Positions 8,774-17,822 of a stretch of DNA of 64,000 nucleotides are shown here, piece by piece. The notes beneath the pieces are model-generated. The model did not search any database and was not told the DNA's origin. It saw only the letters and a program-made list of their open reading frames with translations. Numbering within the stretch: the stretch's first letter is position 1; the number at the start of each line of letters is the position of its first letter. Origin of the DNA: Rhodobacterales bacterium HKCCA1288 (lineage in GTDB: Bacteria > Pseudomonadota > Alphaproteobacteria > Rhodobacterales > Rhodobacteraceae); the NCBI GenBank assembly GCA_015693905.1, contig CP065161.1, positions 1,905,001 through 1,969,000 of the forward strand, in the 5' to 3' direction. The position numbers were made by a program, and so were the translations under genes.

Positions 8774-9925
8774 ATGGCCGCTATCTCCCCAAGTGACGAA
8801 CCGCGCCCAAGATTTTGGGATAAATGGCGCGCGCGCTATTTGGATTTGGTGGGTTCGGCTGCATTTCAATCATGGGCCGCGCGTTCCCTCTTTACGCGTG
8901 CGGCTGCAAAACGGGATGGCGAGCGGCTTTTTGATTTGGTGGCAGGCTTTACCTATAGCCAGATTTTGCAGGCCTTTGTTGCGCTTGATCTGCCACACCA
9001 CTTGCGCGCCCGCCCTGCTTATCCTGCCGAATTAGCCGCAAAAATTGATGCGCCCGAAAGACGGATTTCTGTCTTATGTCAGGCCGCAGCCAGTCTTGGG
9101 CTTTTGACCCGCTTGCGGGATGGGCGCTATGCCTTGGCGCGGTTAGGGGCCGCGATCAATGGCGTGGGTGGTCTGCGCGATATGATCTTGCACCATGATA
9201 TTCTATATCGCGATTTGGGCCCTGCCGAAGGGTTTTTTCGGGGAGAAACAGACCCAGACCTTGCACGGTTTTGGCCCTATGTTTTTGGGGCCGCCGCGGC
9301 GGAAGATCCTGCTACGGCAGAGCGCTATTCGCATTTGATGTCTGAGACGCAAAATCTTGTAAGTGACGAAATCCTCGCAAGCCTGTCCTTTGCGAAGGCG
9401 CAGCATGTCATGGATATCGGGGGTGGCACGGGTGTGTTCTTGGCGGCCTGTGCCAGGGCCCATCCAGATGTTCAAGTGACCCTTTTTGATTTGCCGCAGG
9501 TGGCGGCACTGGCACAAGATCGGTTTGAGCGCGCAGGCATTGCCGCGCGGGCCACGATTGTCTCGGGCAGTTTCCGCGATGATCCTTTGCCAATTGGGCC
9601 TGATCTCATCACCCTTATCCGCGTTCTTTACGATCACGAAGATGAAACCGTCCTTCGATTGTTGAAATCGGTTCACGCCGCTTTGCCCGAAGGCGGTAAG
9701 ATCGTCATTGCCGAGCCGATGTCAGGCGGGCAAACGCCAGATCGCAGCGCGGATGCGTATTTTGCGCTTTATTGTATGGCGATGGGCACAGGCACAGTCC
9801 GCAGTGCTGCCCAAATTGGCGAATTATTGTCGAAAGCAGGGTTTGCGCGGGTTTCGCCCGTCAAAACGGGGCGTCCATTTGTGACGCGGATCGTTACAGC
9901 TGAAAAGACTGTCAACAAAAGCTGA
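8774..9925 (+). CDS. crtF: CrtF, hydroxyneurosporene O-methyltransferase
   Basis: SAM-dependent O-methyltransferase acting on the 1-hydroxyl of demethylspheroidene-type carotenoids. The 383-residue product has an N-terminal winged-helix dimerisation part (FTYSQILQAFVALDLPHHL) and a C-terminal Rossmann methyltransferase domain with the SAM motif VMDIGGGTGVFLAACA near residue 213. It follows crtE by 3 bases. Its last codons overlap the first of three PpsR boxes that precede bchC. Confidence 0.95.
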   Translation: MAAISPSDEPRPRFWDKWRARYLDLVGSAAFQSWAARSLFTRAAAKRDGERLFDLVAGFTYSQILQAFVALDLPHHLRARPAYPAELAAKIDAPERRISVLCQAAASLGLLTRLRDGRYALARLGAAINGVGGLRDMILHHDILYRDLGPAEGFFRGETDPDLARFWPYVFGAAAAEDPATAERYSHLMSETQNLVSDEILASLSFAKAQHVMDIGGGTGVFLAACARAHPDVQVTLFDLPQVAALAQDRFERAGIAARATIVSGSFRDDPLPIGPDLITLIRVLYDHEDETVLRLLKSVHAALPEGGKIVIAEPMSGGQTPDRSADAYFALYCMAMGTGTVRSAAQIGELLSKAGFARVSPVKTGRPFVTRIVTAEKTVNKS

Positions 9926-9927
9926 CA
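9910..9927. promoter_or_regulatory. PpsR/CrtJ-type operator, bchC site 1 (inside the end of crtF)
   Basis: TGTCAACAAAAGCTGACA is an exact TGT-N12-ACA match with good inner bases. It straddles the crtF stop codon, so the coding sequence end and operator share bases. It is the first of three boxes within 78 bases upstream of bchC. Confidence 0.8.
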
Positions 9928-9943
9928 ATCTTTTTGTATAAAC

Positions 9944-9961
9944 TGTCCATTTTAATTGACA
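9944..9961. promoter_or_regulatory. PpsR/CrtJ-type operator, bchC site 2
   Basis: TGTCCATTTTAATTGACA matches TGT-N12-ACA exactly. It contains a TTGACA that could double as a -35 element, but I could not place a convincing -10 at 16-18 bases, so no promoter is called. Confidence 0.86.
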
Positions 9962-9969
9962 TACAGTGC

Positions 9970-9987
9970 TGTAATATTAAACTGACA
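9970..9987. promoter_or_regulatory. PpsR/CrtJ-type operator, bchC site 3
   Basis: TGTAATATTAAACTGACA matches TGT-N12-ACA exactly. Only 8 bases separate it from site 2, the tandem geometry known for the bchC promoter of Rhodobacter species. It is 72 bases before the chosen bchC start. Confidence 0.86.
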
Positions 9988-10058
9988 CATGACTCACAGT
10001 GGAATCTCATTGCGTCTTGAGGCGTGATTTGATCCGAAAACCAAGGGGAAGTGCGACC

Positions 10059-10994
10059 GTGCACGCGACCGCCGTCATACTCGAAGGGCCAAAGAAAATA
10101 GGGCTCGGACAGGTTAGCCTCGTGGCGCCTTCGCTTGAGGATATGGTTGTGCGCGTGTGTCACTCTGGCATTTCCACGGGAACCGAAAAACTGTTCTGGT
10201 CTGGCCGCATGCCGCCCTTCCCAGGCATGGGTTATCCCCTGATCCCCGGCTATGAAGCCGCTGGTGAGGTCGTTTCAACACCGAAAAATTGCGAATTTTC
10301 GGTTGGTGATCATGTTTTTGTGCCGGGCGCGAATTGCTACGGCGATGTGCGTGGCTTGTTTGGCGGCGCGTCTTCCATGTTGGTTACAGCGCCAGAGCGC
10401 GCCGTGCGCATTGATCGTGCAAGCGGCCCTGAAGGTGCGCTTTTGGCTTTGGCTGCCACTGCCTATCATGCGCTCGCGGGCCATGAGTTGCCTGATCTGA
10501 TCGTGGGTCATGGCGTATTTGGTCGTCTCTTGGCGCGTCTTACTTTGGCGCTGGGCGGCCCCGCCCCGACTGTATGGGAGGTTAATCCTGCCCGTGTTAC
10601 AGGCGCAGAGGGATATCTTGTTACCAATTCCACCGATGATACACGCCGTGATTATCGCTGCATCTACGATGCTTCGGGCGTGGCGGCGTTGTTGGATGAA
10701 ATGATCGGGCGCCTGACCAAGGGCGGTGAAGTCGTCTTGGCAGGTTTCTATCCCGAATCTGTCGAATTCGCCTTTCCGCCTGCCTTCATGCGTGAGGCGC
10801 GGCTGCGGATCGCGGCGGAATGGACGCGCGCCGACTTGGTCGCTACCCGCGATTTGATCGAAGCGGGACAGCTCAGCCTTGGTGGTTTGATCACGCATCA
10901 ACTGCCCGCTGCAGAGGCAAGCCTCGCCTATCCTCAAGCCTTTGAGGATGCCGCTTGCCTGAAAATGATTTTGAATTGGGAGAAGCCAGAATGA
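10059..10994 (+). CDS. bchC: BchC, bacteriochlorophyllide a dehydrogenase
   Basis: Zinc-type alcohol-dehydrogenase-like enzyme that oxidises the 3-(1-hydroxyethyl) group of the bacteriochlorin to the acetyl group of bacteriochlorophyll a. The 311-residue product contains the medium-chain dehydrogenase stretches [21 protein letters not shown] and [17 protein letters not shown] start at a GTG at 10059, eight bases after an AAGGGGAA site. An upstream ATG at 9999 would add 20 unrelated residues. The stop overlaps the bchX start as ATGA. Confidence 0.94.
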   Translation: MHATAVILEGPKKIGLGQVSLVAPSLEDMVVRVCHSGISTGTEKLFWSGRMPPFPGMGYPLIPGYEAAGEVVSTPKNCEFSVGDHVFVPGANCYGDVRGLFGGASSMLVTAPERAVRIDRASGPEGALLALAATAYHALAGHELPDLIVGHGVFGRLLARLTLALGGPAPTVWEVNPARVTGAEGYLVTNSTDDTRRDYRCIYDASGVAALLDEMIGRLTKGGEVVLAGFYPESVEFAFPPAFMREARLRIAAEWTRADLVATRDLIEAGQLSLGGLITHQLPAAEASLAYPQAFEDAACLKMILNWEKPE

Positions 10995-11995
10995 CCCTCG
11001 ATGTTCCCAATCTCAAGGATTTCGATGCCCGCCTGCGCGATGAGGCGCAGCAAGAGCCGACCCTCGAAGTGCCTCAGGGCGAACCCACCAAGAAAACGCA
11101 GATCATTGCGATTTACGGGAAAGGCGGCATCGGTAAAAGTTTCACCCTTGCCAATCTCAGCCATATCATGGCCGAGCAAGGAAAGCGGGTTCTCTTGATT
11201 GGTTGTGATCCGAAATCCGATACGACCAGCCTACTTTTTGGCGGCAAAGCCTGCCCAACGATCATTGAAACCTCGACCAAAAAGAAATTGGCGGGCGAGG
11301 AGGTGAAAATCGGGGATGTCTGCTTCAAGCGTGGCGGTGTCTACGCGATGGAGCTTGGCGGGCCAGAAGTTGGCCGCGGCTGTGGTGGGCGTGGGATCAT
11401 CCACGGCTTTGAGCTGCTTGAGAAGCTAGGCTTCCATGACTGGGATTTTGACTATGTCCTGCTCGACTTCTTGGGCGATGTGGTTTGCGGCGGGTTTGGC
11501 CTGCCGATTGCCCGTGACATGGCGCAGAAGGTGATTCTGGTTGGATCAAATGATCTGCAATCTCTGTATGTGGCGAACAATGTTTGCTCGGCAGTGGAAT
11601 ATTTCCGCAAAATGGGCGGCAATGTGGGTGTCGCGGGTTTGGTCATCAACAAAGATGACGGCACGGGCGAGGCTCAGGCCTTTGCCGATGCGGTGAATAT
11701 TCCCGTTTTGGCCTCGATCCCTGCGGATGATGATCTGCGCAAGAAATCTGCGAATTACCAAATCGTTGGGACGCACCAAAGCCAATGGGGCGCGCTTTTT
11801 GCGGCTTTGGGTGAAAATGTCGGCGAAGCGCCGCCGTTGCGACCAACGGCACTGAGCCAAGATGAATTGATCGGTCTTTTCGATGGCAAGGATACAGGTG
11901 CGGGCATTGTCCTAGAGCCCGCAACCGAAGCCGATATGCGCGGCAAGAACGCCGCGCCGAAAAAGTCGCTTGAAGTAATTTATGACGAGGTCTGA
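10991..11995 (+). CDS. bchX: BchX, chlorophyllide reductase iron protein
   Basis: Nitrogenase-Fe-protein-like ATPase that passes electrons to BchYZ for ring-B reduction of chlorophyllide a. The 334-residue product has the P-loop GKGGIGKS at residues 43-50, and cysteines C131 (GRGCGGRG) and C166 (DVVCGG) that would hold the intersubunit 4Fe-4S cluster. The start [11 protein letters not shown] is set by the ATGA overlap with bchC. It is distinct from BchL at 34.6 kb, which carries out the analogous ring-D step. Confidence 0.97.
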   Translation: MTLDVPNLKDFDARLRDEAQQEPTLEVPQGEPTKKTQIIAIYGKGGIGKSFTLANLSHIMAEQGKRVLLIGCDPKSDTTSLLFGGKACPTIIETSTKKKLAGEEVKIGDVCFKRGGVYAMELGGPEVGRGCGGRGIIHGFELLEKLGFHDWDFDYVLLDFLGDVVCGGFGLPIARDMAQKVILVGSNDLQSLYVANNVCSAVEYFRKMGGNVGVAGLVINKDDGTGEAQAFADAVNIPVLASIPADDDLRKKSANYQIVGTHQSQWGALFAALGENVGEAPPLRPTALSQDELIGLFDGKDTGAGIVLEPATEADMRGKNAAPKKSLEVIYDEV

Positions 11996-12001
11996 GGAAG
12001 A

Positions 12002-13588
12002 ATGTCCGAAGAAGTGAGATATGATGCCGCCGATGAGGCCGAGGTAATCCTCGGCCAAGATCGCGCTGATGCATCTGCCGCTTCGGATGGGCAGACCCCC
12101 CCCGAATTGGGGCAGGGTATGGGTTGCCACGCAGGGGCGGCCGAAATGGAAGCTGCCGCGCGCATGGCGGGGAAATCCGAAATCCTTGATCAATATGCCC
12201 GCGATTACCCGCAGGGGCCGCATGACAAACCCCAAAGCATGTGCCCTGCCTTTGGCAGTTTGCGCGTAGGGTTGCGGATGCGCCGCGTGGCATCGGTTTT
12301 GTCTGGCTCGGCCTGCTGTGTCTATGGCCTCAGCTTTGTCAGCCATTTTTATGGCGCGCGCCGTTCAGTCGGCTATGTGCCTTTCAACTCGGAAAGTTTG
12401 GTTACGGGCAAGCTCTTTGAGGATATTCGGGATGCCGTTCACGAGATGGCAGATCCCGCGCGCTATGATGCGATTGTGGTGACCAATCTTTGCGTTCCGA
12501 CCGCCTCTGGTGTTCCGCTGCGTCTCCTGCCGCAGGAGATTAACGGTGTTCGGATCGTGGGCATTGATGTGCCAGGATTTGGAATTCCCACCCATGCCGA
12601 AGCCAAAGATGTGCTTGCAGGCGCTATGTTGAATTATGCCCGTAAAGAGGTGGAGGCTGGCCCCGTCCAAGCCCCTGTTTCGGGCAAATCAGATCGCCCG
12701 ACAGTGACCCTGTTGGGCGAGATGTTCCCAGCCGATCCCATTGGGATTGGTGGGATGCTCGCGCCGCTCGGTCTGGCGGCAGGTCCGGTCGTTCCCTGCC
12801 GTGAGTGGCGCGAGCTCTATTCTGCCTTGGATAGCGAAGTGGTGGCAGCAATCCACCCGTTTTATACATCCGCCATCCGAGAATTTCAGGCCGCAGGCCG
12901 CACGATTATTGGCAGCGCCCCCGTTGGATATGACGGCACAGCCGCATGGCTGTCTGCGATTGGTGCGGCTTATGGTGTTGCAGCGGATCAGATTGCTGCT
13001 GCGCAAAACGCCTTTTTGCCCGCGATCAAGGGTGCGCTTGCCGCCCAAAAGATCAACGGAACGATCACCTTGTCGGGCTATGAGGGGTCAGAGCTTTTGG
13101 TCGCGCGCCTGTTGATCGAGAGTGGGGCCGATGTGCCCTATGTTGGCACGGCCTGCCCGAAAACACCTTGGTCAGAGCCTGATTTGGACTGGCTAACAGC
13201 TAAGGGCGTTAAGGTTAAATTCCGCGCAAGTCTTGAAGATGACTGCGCCGCGATGGAAGCCATCAAGCCTGATCTTGCCATCGGCACGACCCCTGTTGTG
13301 CAGAAGGGCAAAGAGCTTGGCATCCCAAGCCTGTATTTCACCAATTTGATTTCCGCGCGTCCTTTGATGGGGCCAGCGGGTGCAGGGTCTTTGGCGCAGG
13401 TGGTCAACGCGGCCATGTCAAACAAAGACCGCATGGATCATATGCGCGCCTTCTTTGAAGGTGTTGGTCACGCGGATACAGCAGGCATTTGGGAAGGCAG
13501 CCCAAATGAGCGGCCTGATTTTCGCGCCACGCATCAGAAAAAACTCGACAAAGCGGCCCGTGCCGCCAAAGCGCAGGAGATGATCTGA
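12002..13588 (+). CDS. bchY: BchY, chlorophyllide reductase subunit
   Basis: NifD-like subunit of the chlorophyllide a oxidoreductase. The 528-residue product has an acidic N-terminal extension, then Cys-containing stretches GMGCHAG, SMCPAFG and SGSACCVYG in the region where the family places its iron-sulfur cluster ligands, and a C-terminal part with [17 protein letters not shown] ribosome site overlaps the bchX stop. Its own stop overlaps the first base of bchZ. Confidence 0.97.
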   Translation: MSEEVRYDAADEAEVILGQDRADASAASDGQTPPELGQGMGCHAGAAEMEAAARMAGKSEILDQYARDYPQGPHDKPQSMCPAFGSLRVGLRMRRVASVLSGSACCVYGLSFVSHFYGARRSVGYVPFNSESLVTGKLFEDIRDAVHEMADPARYDAIVVTNLCVPTASGVPLRLLPQEINGVRIVGIDVPGFGIPTHAEAKDVLAGAMLNYARKEVEAGPVQAPVSGKSDRPTVTLLGEMFPADPIGIGGMLAPLGLAAGPVVPCREWRELYSALDSEVVAAIHPFYTSAIREFQAAGRTIIGSAPVGYDGTAAWLSAIGAAYGVAADQIAAAQNAFLPAIKGALAAQKINGTITLSGYEGSELLVARLLIESGADVPYVGTACPKTPWSEPDLDWLTAKGVKVKFRASLEDDCAAMEAIKPDLAIGTTPVVQKGKELGIPSLYFTNLISARPLMGPAGAGSLAQVVNAAMSNKDRMDHMRAFFEGVGHADTAGIWEGSPNERPDFRATHQKKLDKAARAAKAQEMI

Positions 13589-15066
13589 TGTTGATCCAAG
13601 ATCATGATCGCGCGGGCGGATATTGGGGGGCGGTTTACGCCTTTACCGCTGTCAAAGGATTGCAGGTGATCATCGATGGCCCAGTGGGTTGTGAAAACCT
13701 GCCCGTCACATCGGTTCTGCATTACACTGATGGGTTGCCACCCCATGAATTGCCGATTGTGACCACGGGTCTTGGCGAGGAAGAATTGGGCCGTGATGGC
13801 ACTGAGGGCGCGATGAAACGCGCTTGGGGCACGCTAGACCCCGCGCTTCCTGCCGTTGTTGTCACGGGCTCGATTGCCGAGATGATTGGCGGGGGGGTCA
13901 CACCCCAAGGCACCAATATTCAACGCTTTTTGCCGCGCACCATTGATGAGGATCAATGGGAGGCCGCAGATCGTGCCATGACGTGGATTTTCACGGAATT
14001 TGGCATGACCAAGGGGCGTATGCCGCCCGAGAAACAGCGTGACGAAGGGTCTGCGCCGCGGGTCAATATTCTTGGGCCGATGTATGGCACCTTTAATACG
14101 GCCTCTGATCTGCACGAAATTCGCCGCCTTGTGGAAGGCATCGGGGCCGAAGTGAATATGGTCATGCCATTGGGCAGCCATTTGGCCGAAATGCGCAACT
14201 TGGTTAACGCGGATGCCAATATCGTGATGTATCGCGAATTTGGGCGCGGTTTGGCCGAGGTATTGGGCAAGCCCTATTTGCAAGCGCCCATTGGGGTTGA
14301 GTCGACCACGAAATTCCTGCGCCAATTGGGCGAGATGTTGGGCCTAGATCCCGAGCCTTTTATCACCCGCGAAAAGCATTCGACCCTCAAGCCTGTTTGG
14401 GATCTGTGGCGGTCGGTCACGCAAGATTTCTTTGCAACGGCCAATTTTGGCATCGTGGCGAATGAAACCTATACCCGCGGCATTCGGCATTTCCTTGAAA
14501 GTGATCTTGGGTTGCCCTGTGCCTTTGCGGTGGCACGCACAGCAGGCAAAAAAACCAACAATGACGAAGTGCGCAGCCTGATTTCTGCAAAGCGTCCCTT
14601 GGTCTTGATGGGATCCATCAACGAGAAGATGTATCTCGCGGAAATGAGCGCGGGCCATGGCCCTCGCCCGTCTTTCATCCCTGCAAGTTTCCCTGGCGCT
14701 GCGATCCGCCGCGCCACGGGCACGCCCTTCATGGGATATGCAGGTGCCACTTATCTTTTGCAGGAAATCTGCAACAGTCTGTTTGATGCCCTGTTCCATA
14801 TTCTTCCGCTTGGCAGCGAGATGGACAGCGCCAAAGCAACCCCGACAACATTGCGCCGCGATTTCCCATGGGACGCTGATGCGCAGGCGTTGCTCGACAA
14901 AATTGTTGCCGAACACCCCGTTTTGACACGGATTTCGGCAGCCAAAACTTTACGCGATGCCGCAGAAAAAGCCGCGCTTGAAAGCGGGGCTGAGCGGGTC
15001 GTGAAAGAAACGGTGGCGCAACTCGCGCCCCGCCGTTTTGAGACGCTGAACGAGGGAGGCGTATAA
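13588..15066 (+). CDS. bchZ: BchZ, chlorophyllide reductase subunit
   Basis: NifK-like partner of BchY. The 492-residue product has an N-terminus with [19 protein letters not shown] and the Cys-containing [10 protein letters not shown], and a conserved middle part with [10 protein letters not shown]. The coding region overlaps both neighbours by one base (TGATG with bchY, TAATG with pufQ), which indicates translational coupling. In Rhodobacter species puf transcription also starts within bchZ; I cannot identify that promoter here. Confidence 0.97.
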   Translation: MLIQDHDRAGGYWGAVYAFTAVKGLQVIIDGPVGCENLPVTSVLHYTDGLPPHELPIVTTGLGEEELGRDGTEGAMKRAWGTLDPALPAVVVTGSIAEMIGGGVTPQGTNIQRFLPRTIDEDQWEAADRAMTWIFTEFGMTKGRMPPEKQRDEGSAPRVNILGPMYGTFNTASDLHEIRRLVEGIGAEVNMVMPLGSHLAEMRNLVNADANIVMYREFGRGLAEVLGKPYLQAPIGVESTTKFLRQLGEMLGLDPEPFITREKHSTLKPVWDLWRSVTQDFFATANFGIVANETYTRGIRHFLESDLGLPCAFAVARTAGKKTNNDEVRSLISAKRPLVLMGSINEKMYLAEMSAGHGPRPSFIPASFPGAAIRRATGTPFMGYAGATYLLQEICNSLFDALFHILPLGSEMDSAKATPTTLRRDFPWDADAQALLDKIVAEHPVLTRISAAKTLRDAAEKAALESGAERVVKETVAQLAPRRFETLNEGGV

Positions 15067-15284
15067 TGACAGATATTAGCTCCAACACCCAGATTGCGCG
15101 GTCAAAGCCGCCCAAAACGGAGTTCATGATTTACTTCGGGATCATTTTTCTCGCGACCTTGCCGCTTGCCACGCTCACTTGGGGCTTGGCTGCGCTGCGC
15201 ACAGGAAGCTTGACGGAAAAAGGCCCCGTAAAGCGCGCTTGGAGCCAAGCGCGGATTATCACGCCGATGATTTTTTCGGCCTGA
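15066..15284 (+). CDS. pufQ: PufQ, puf operon protein
   Basis: Small 72-residue membrane protein needed for normal bacteriochlorophyll flow into, and assembly of, pigment-protein complexes in Rhodobacter. It has one membrane segment (about residues 21-44, FMIYFGIIFLATLPLATLTWGLAAL region) and a conserved C-terminal half with GPVKRAWSQARIITP. The ATG shares one base with the bchZ stop. A 213-base gap with a hairpin separates it from pufB. Confidence 0.93.
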   Translation: MTDISSNTQIARSKPPKTEFMIYFGIIFLATLPLATLTWGLAALRTGSLTEKGPVKRAWSQARIITPMIFSA

Positions 15285-15420
15285 TCCTCTCACTCAGCCG
15301 CCGTTCGAGACTGATTAGACCCGGTCGAGGCGCATAGGTGAGACGATAACATTCTCGGCGTGACGACCGGAGCCGACACAAGTTCGCCAATGCGGGGTGA
15401 CTACCCGCGTGGGTGGAATG

Positions 15421-15446
15421 CCGACAAGACAATGAGGTTTTGTCGG
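15421..15446 (+). other. Hairpin upstream of pufB
   Basis: CCGACAAGAC at 15421-15430 pairs with GTTTTGTCGG at 15437-15446 (one G-T pair) around a six-base loop. It lies between pufQ and pufB, 51 bases before the pufB ATG, and has no T tract. It is more likely a processing or stability element of puf mRNA than a terminator. Confidence 0.55.
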
Positions 15447-15497
15447 GGCCCGGCCGCAGGGTGTGCGGCACTAGTCAAACGTTCCGGAGGAAAGTTC

Positions 15498-15650
15498 ATG
15501 GCTGGTAACACCGATCTGTCCTTTACAGGTCTGACCGACGAGCAGGCGCAAGAGCTCCACTCGGTGTATATGAGCGGCCTTTGGCTGTTCGCAGGCATCG
15601 CCCTGCTTGCTCATATCGCCACGTATATCTGGCGCCCGTGGTTCGGCTGA
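15498..15650 (+). CDS. pufB: PufB, LH1 antenna beta subunit
   Basis: Light-harvesting 1 beta polypeptide of 50 residues. It has a polar N-terminus with [13 protein letters not shown], one membrane helix, and the bacteriochlorophyll-ligand histidine H39 in LLAHIATY, followed by the conserved IWRPW near the C-terminus; H21 is also family-typical. The start is the ATG at 15498 with a GGAGGAAAG site 5-10 bases upstream. A longer open frame to 15360 has no support. It is followed after 10 bases by pufA. Confidence 0.97.
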   Translation: MAGNTDLSFTGLTDEQAQELHSVYMSGLWLFAGIALLAHIATYIWRPWFG

Positions 15651-15660
15651 GGAGAAAGAC

Positions 15661-15816
15661 ATGTCCAAATTTTACAAAATCTGGCTGATCTTCGACCCGC
15701 GCCGCGTCTTCGTGGCCCAGGGCGTCTTTCTCTTCTTGCTCGCTGCAATGATCCACTTGGTGGTTCTGAGCTCGGGTCTCAACTGGTTTGAGACTGCAGC
15801 TGCAGCAGGCATGTAA
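15661..15816 (+). CDS. pufA: PufA, LH1 antenna alpha subunit
   Basis: Light-harvesting 1 alpha polypeptide of 51 residues that pairs with PufB in the ring around the reaction centre. The N-terminus [17 protein letters not shown] is the standard alpha-subunit entry. H32 (AAMIHLVVL) is the bacteriochlorophyll ligand and W42 lies in the C-terminal aromatic motif. A GAGGAGAAAGAC site precedes the ATG. Immediately downstream lies the GC-rich hairpin that separates the antenna genes from pufL. Confidence 0.97.
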   Translation: MSKFYKIWLIFDPRRVFVAQGVFLFLLAAMIHLVVLSSGLNWFETAAAAGM

Positions 15817-15863
15817 GAGTTAGGCCCGCCGCCTGCGGCGCGCCTGATATGCCTTATGACATC

Positions 15864-15890
15864 GCTGCGGGCGGGCTGCCCGCCCGCAGC
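15864..15890 (+). other. GC-rich intercistronic hairpin between pufA and pufL
   Basis: An inverted repeat with 13-base arms, GCTGCGGGCGGGC and its complement GCCCGCCCGCAGC, around a very small loop and with no T tract. In Rhodobacter an equivalent hairpin protects the pufBA segment from 3'-to-5' decay and gives antenna-to-reaction-centre stoichiometry. The position and strength here suggest the same job. Confidence 0.85.
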
Positions 15891-15955
15891 TAACCGACCA
15901 ATAACGGACGGCTAAGTGGAGATGATCCAAAGCCGCCAAACGCGGAGACAGACGC

Positions 15956-16816
15956 ATGGCTTTGCTAAGCTTCGAAAGAAAATATCGCGTCCGCGGAGGG
16001 ACGCTGATTGGCGGCGATCTGTTCGACTTCTGGGTTGGCCCTTTCTATGTGGGCTTCTTTGGGGTGACCACGATCTTCTTCGCTGCCCTTGGAACCATCC
16101 TGATCTTCTGGGGGGCGGCCATGCAAGGCACGTTCAACCCTTGGACGATCAATATTGCCCCACCTGACCTCTCATACGGGTTGGGCATGGCCCCGCTGCT
16201 TGAAGGCGGCCTTTGGCAAATCATCACGATTTGTGCCGTTGGCGCCTTTGTATCTTGGGCCTTAAGAGAAGTTGAAATCAGCCGAAAGCTTGGCATGGGC
16301 TATCATGTTCCATTTGCCTTTAGCTTCGCGATTTTGGCTTATGTGACATTGGTTGTTGTGCGCCCCTTGTTGCTTGGCGCATGGGGACATGGCTTCCCCT
16401 ATGGCATCTTTAGCCACCTCGATTGGGTATCCAACGTTGGGTATTCCTATCTGCATTTCCACTATAACCCAGCCCATATGATCGCGGTGACCTTCTTCTT
16501 CACCACGACCCTTGCCTTGGCGCTGCATGGTGGTTTGATCCTATCCGCGGCGAACCCTGAAAAAGGTGAGGAAGCGAAAAGCCCTGATCACGAAGACACG
16601 TTCTTCCGTGATTTCATCGGCTATTCCATCGGCACTTTGGGCATCCACCGCCTAGGTCTGTTGCTGGCTTTGAATGCTGGTTTCTGGAGCGCGGTTGGTA
16701 TCGTGATCTCTGGCCCCGTTTGGACAAGCGGTTGGCCTGAATGGTGGAATTGGTGGCTAACACTGCCGATCTGGCCAGATCCAAGCCCGATCCACGCGGT
16801 TTCGGGAGGGATGTAA
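15956..16816 (+). CDS. pufL: PufL, reaction centre L subunit
   Basis: Type II reaction centre core protein of 286 residues with five membrane helices. Using the Rhodobacter numbering plus one, H174 (NPAHM) ligates the special-pair bacteriochlorophyll, H154 an accessory one, and H191 and H231 the non-haem iron. E213 and D214 (HEDTFF) correspond to the quinone-B proton path. The gene follows the hairpin and precedes pufM by 3 bases. Confidence 0.98.
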   Translation: MALLSFERKYRVRGGTLIGGDLFDFWVGPFYVGFFGVTTIFFAALGTILIFWGAAMQGTFNPWTINIAPPDLSYGLGMAPLLEGGLWQIITICAVGAFVSWALREVEISRKLGMGYHVPFAFSFAILAYVTLVVVRPLLLGAWGHGFPYGIFSHLDWVSNVGYSYLHFHYNPAHMIAVTFFFTTTLALALHGGLILSAANPEKGEEAKSPDHEDTFFRDFIGYSIGTLGIHRLGLLLALNAGFWSAVGIVISGPVWTSGWPEWWNWWLTLPIWPDPSPIHAVSGGM

Positions 16817-16819
16817 ACC

Positions 16820-17821
16820 ATGGCCTATTTCGAATATCAAAACATCTTCACGCAGGTGCAGGTGCAGGGTCATCCCGAGATGGGGATGGACAATGAAAAC
16901 AACTTGGCGGCCGAGCGCACGAAGTCGGCCTCCTTCTCGACCCTCGCAGGTTTGATTGGCAACGCGCAGCTTGGCCCCGTCTACTTGGGTTGGGCAGGCA
17001 CGATCAGCTTGGCGACAGGTTTGCTGTGGTTCAACATCGTTGGCCTCAACATGCTGTCCCAAGTGGGTTGGTCGATCCCCGAGTTTATTCGTCAACTGTT
17101 CTGGTTGGCGCTTGAACCTCCTGGGCCTGAATATGGTCTAAGCATTCCACCGCTGAACGAAGGCGGCTGGTATATCATCGCAAGCTTCTTTCTGCTTGTT
17201 TCGGTGATGTCTTGGTGGTTGCGCACCTATCTTTTGGCTGAACAGCATAAGATGGGCAAACATATCGCTTGGGCCTTTTTGGCAGCGATTTGGTTGTTCC
17301 TTGTGTTGGGTTTGTTCCGCCCTGTCTTGATGGGCCAGTGGAGTGAGGCAGTGCCTTACGGCATTTTCCCACACCTTGATTGGACGACAGCCTTCTCCAT
17401 CCGTTACGGGAACCTCTACTATAACCCGTTCCACGCACTTTCGATTGTGTTCCTTTATGGTTCGGTTCTGCTCTTTGCGATGCATGGCGCGACCATTCTG
17501 GCGGTATCGCGCTTTGGCGGCGACCGCGAATTGGAACAGATCTATGATCGTGGCACGGCATCTGAACGCGCAGCCTTGTTCTGGCGCTGGACGATGGGCT
17601 TTAACGCCACAATGGAGGGGATTCACCGTTGGGCTTGGTGGTTCGCGGTTTTGACCCCGATCACAGGTGGCATCGGCATCCTTTTGACAGGAACCGTGGT
17701 GGATAATTGGTTCATCTGGGCGCAAGAGCATAACTTTGCACCAGAATACCTCGCACCCTATGGCTACGAGGCCTATGGCAGCTATGAAGGCTTCCTTGGC
17801 CAAACCACGGGAGGAAACTGA
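16820..17821 (+). CDS. pufM: PufM, reaction centre M subunit
   Basis: Partner of PufL, 333 residues with five membrane helices. With an offset of three from Rhodobacter numbering, H205 (NPFHALS) ligates the special pair, H222 (AMHGATI) and H269 (GIHRWAW) the iron, and E237 supplies the bidentate iron ligand. The N-terminal region with [11 protein letters not shown] is normal. The C-terminus is slightly extended relative to pufX-type species and ends just before pufC. Confidence 0.98.
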   Translation: MAYFEYQNIFTQVQVQGHPEMGMDNENNLAAERTKSASFSTLAGLIGNAQLGPVYLGWAGTISLATGLLWFNIVGLNMLSQVGWSIPEFIRQLFWLALEPPGPEYGLSIPPLNEGGWYIIASFFLLVSVMSWWLRTYLLAEQHKMGKHIAWAFLAAIWLFLVLGLFRPVLMGQWSEAVPYGIFPHLDWTTAFSIRYGNLYYNPFHALSIVFLYGSVLLFAMHGATILAVSRFGGDRELEQIYDRGTASERAALFWRWTMGFNATMEGIHRWAWWFAVLTPITGGIGILLTGTVVDNWFIWAQEHNFAPEYLAPYGYEAYGSYEGFLGQTTGGN

Positions 17822-17822
17822 G

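Noticed and set aside
9944-9987. A sigma-70 promoter using TTGACA at 9956-9961
   Set aside because: No acceptable -10 hexamer lies 16-18 bases downstream; TAATAT occurs only 10 bases away.
15285-15497. A longer pufB starting at 15360
   Set aside because: The 46 extra residues are not antenna-like, and a strong ribosome site precedes the ATG at 15498.
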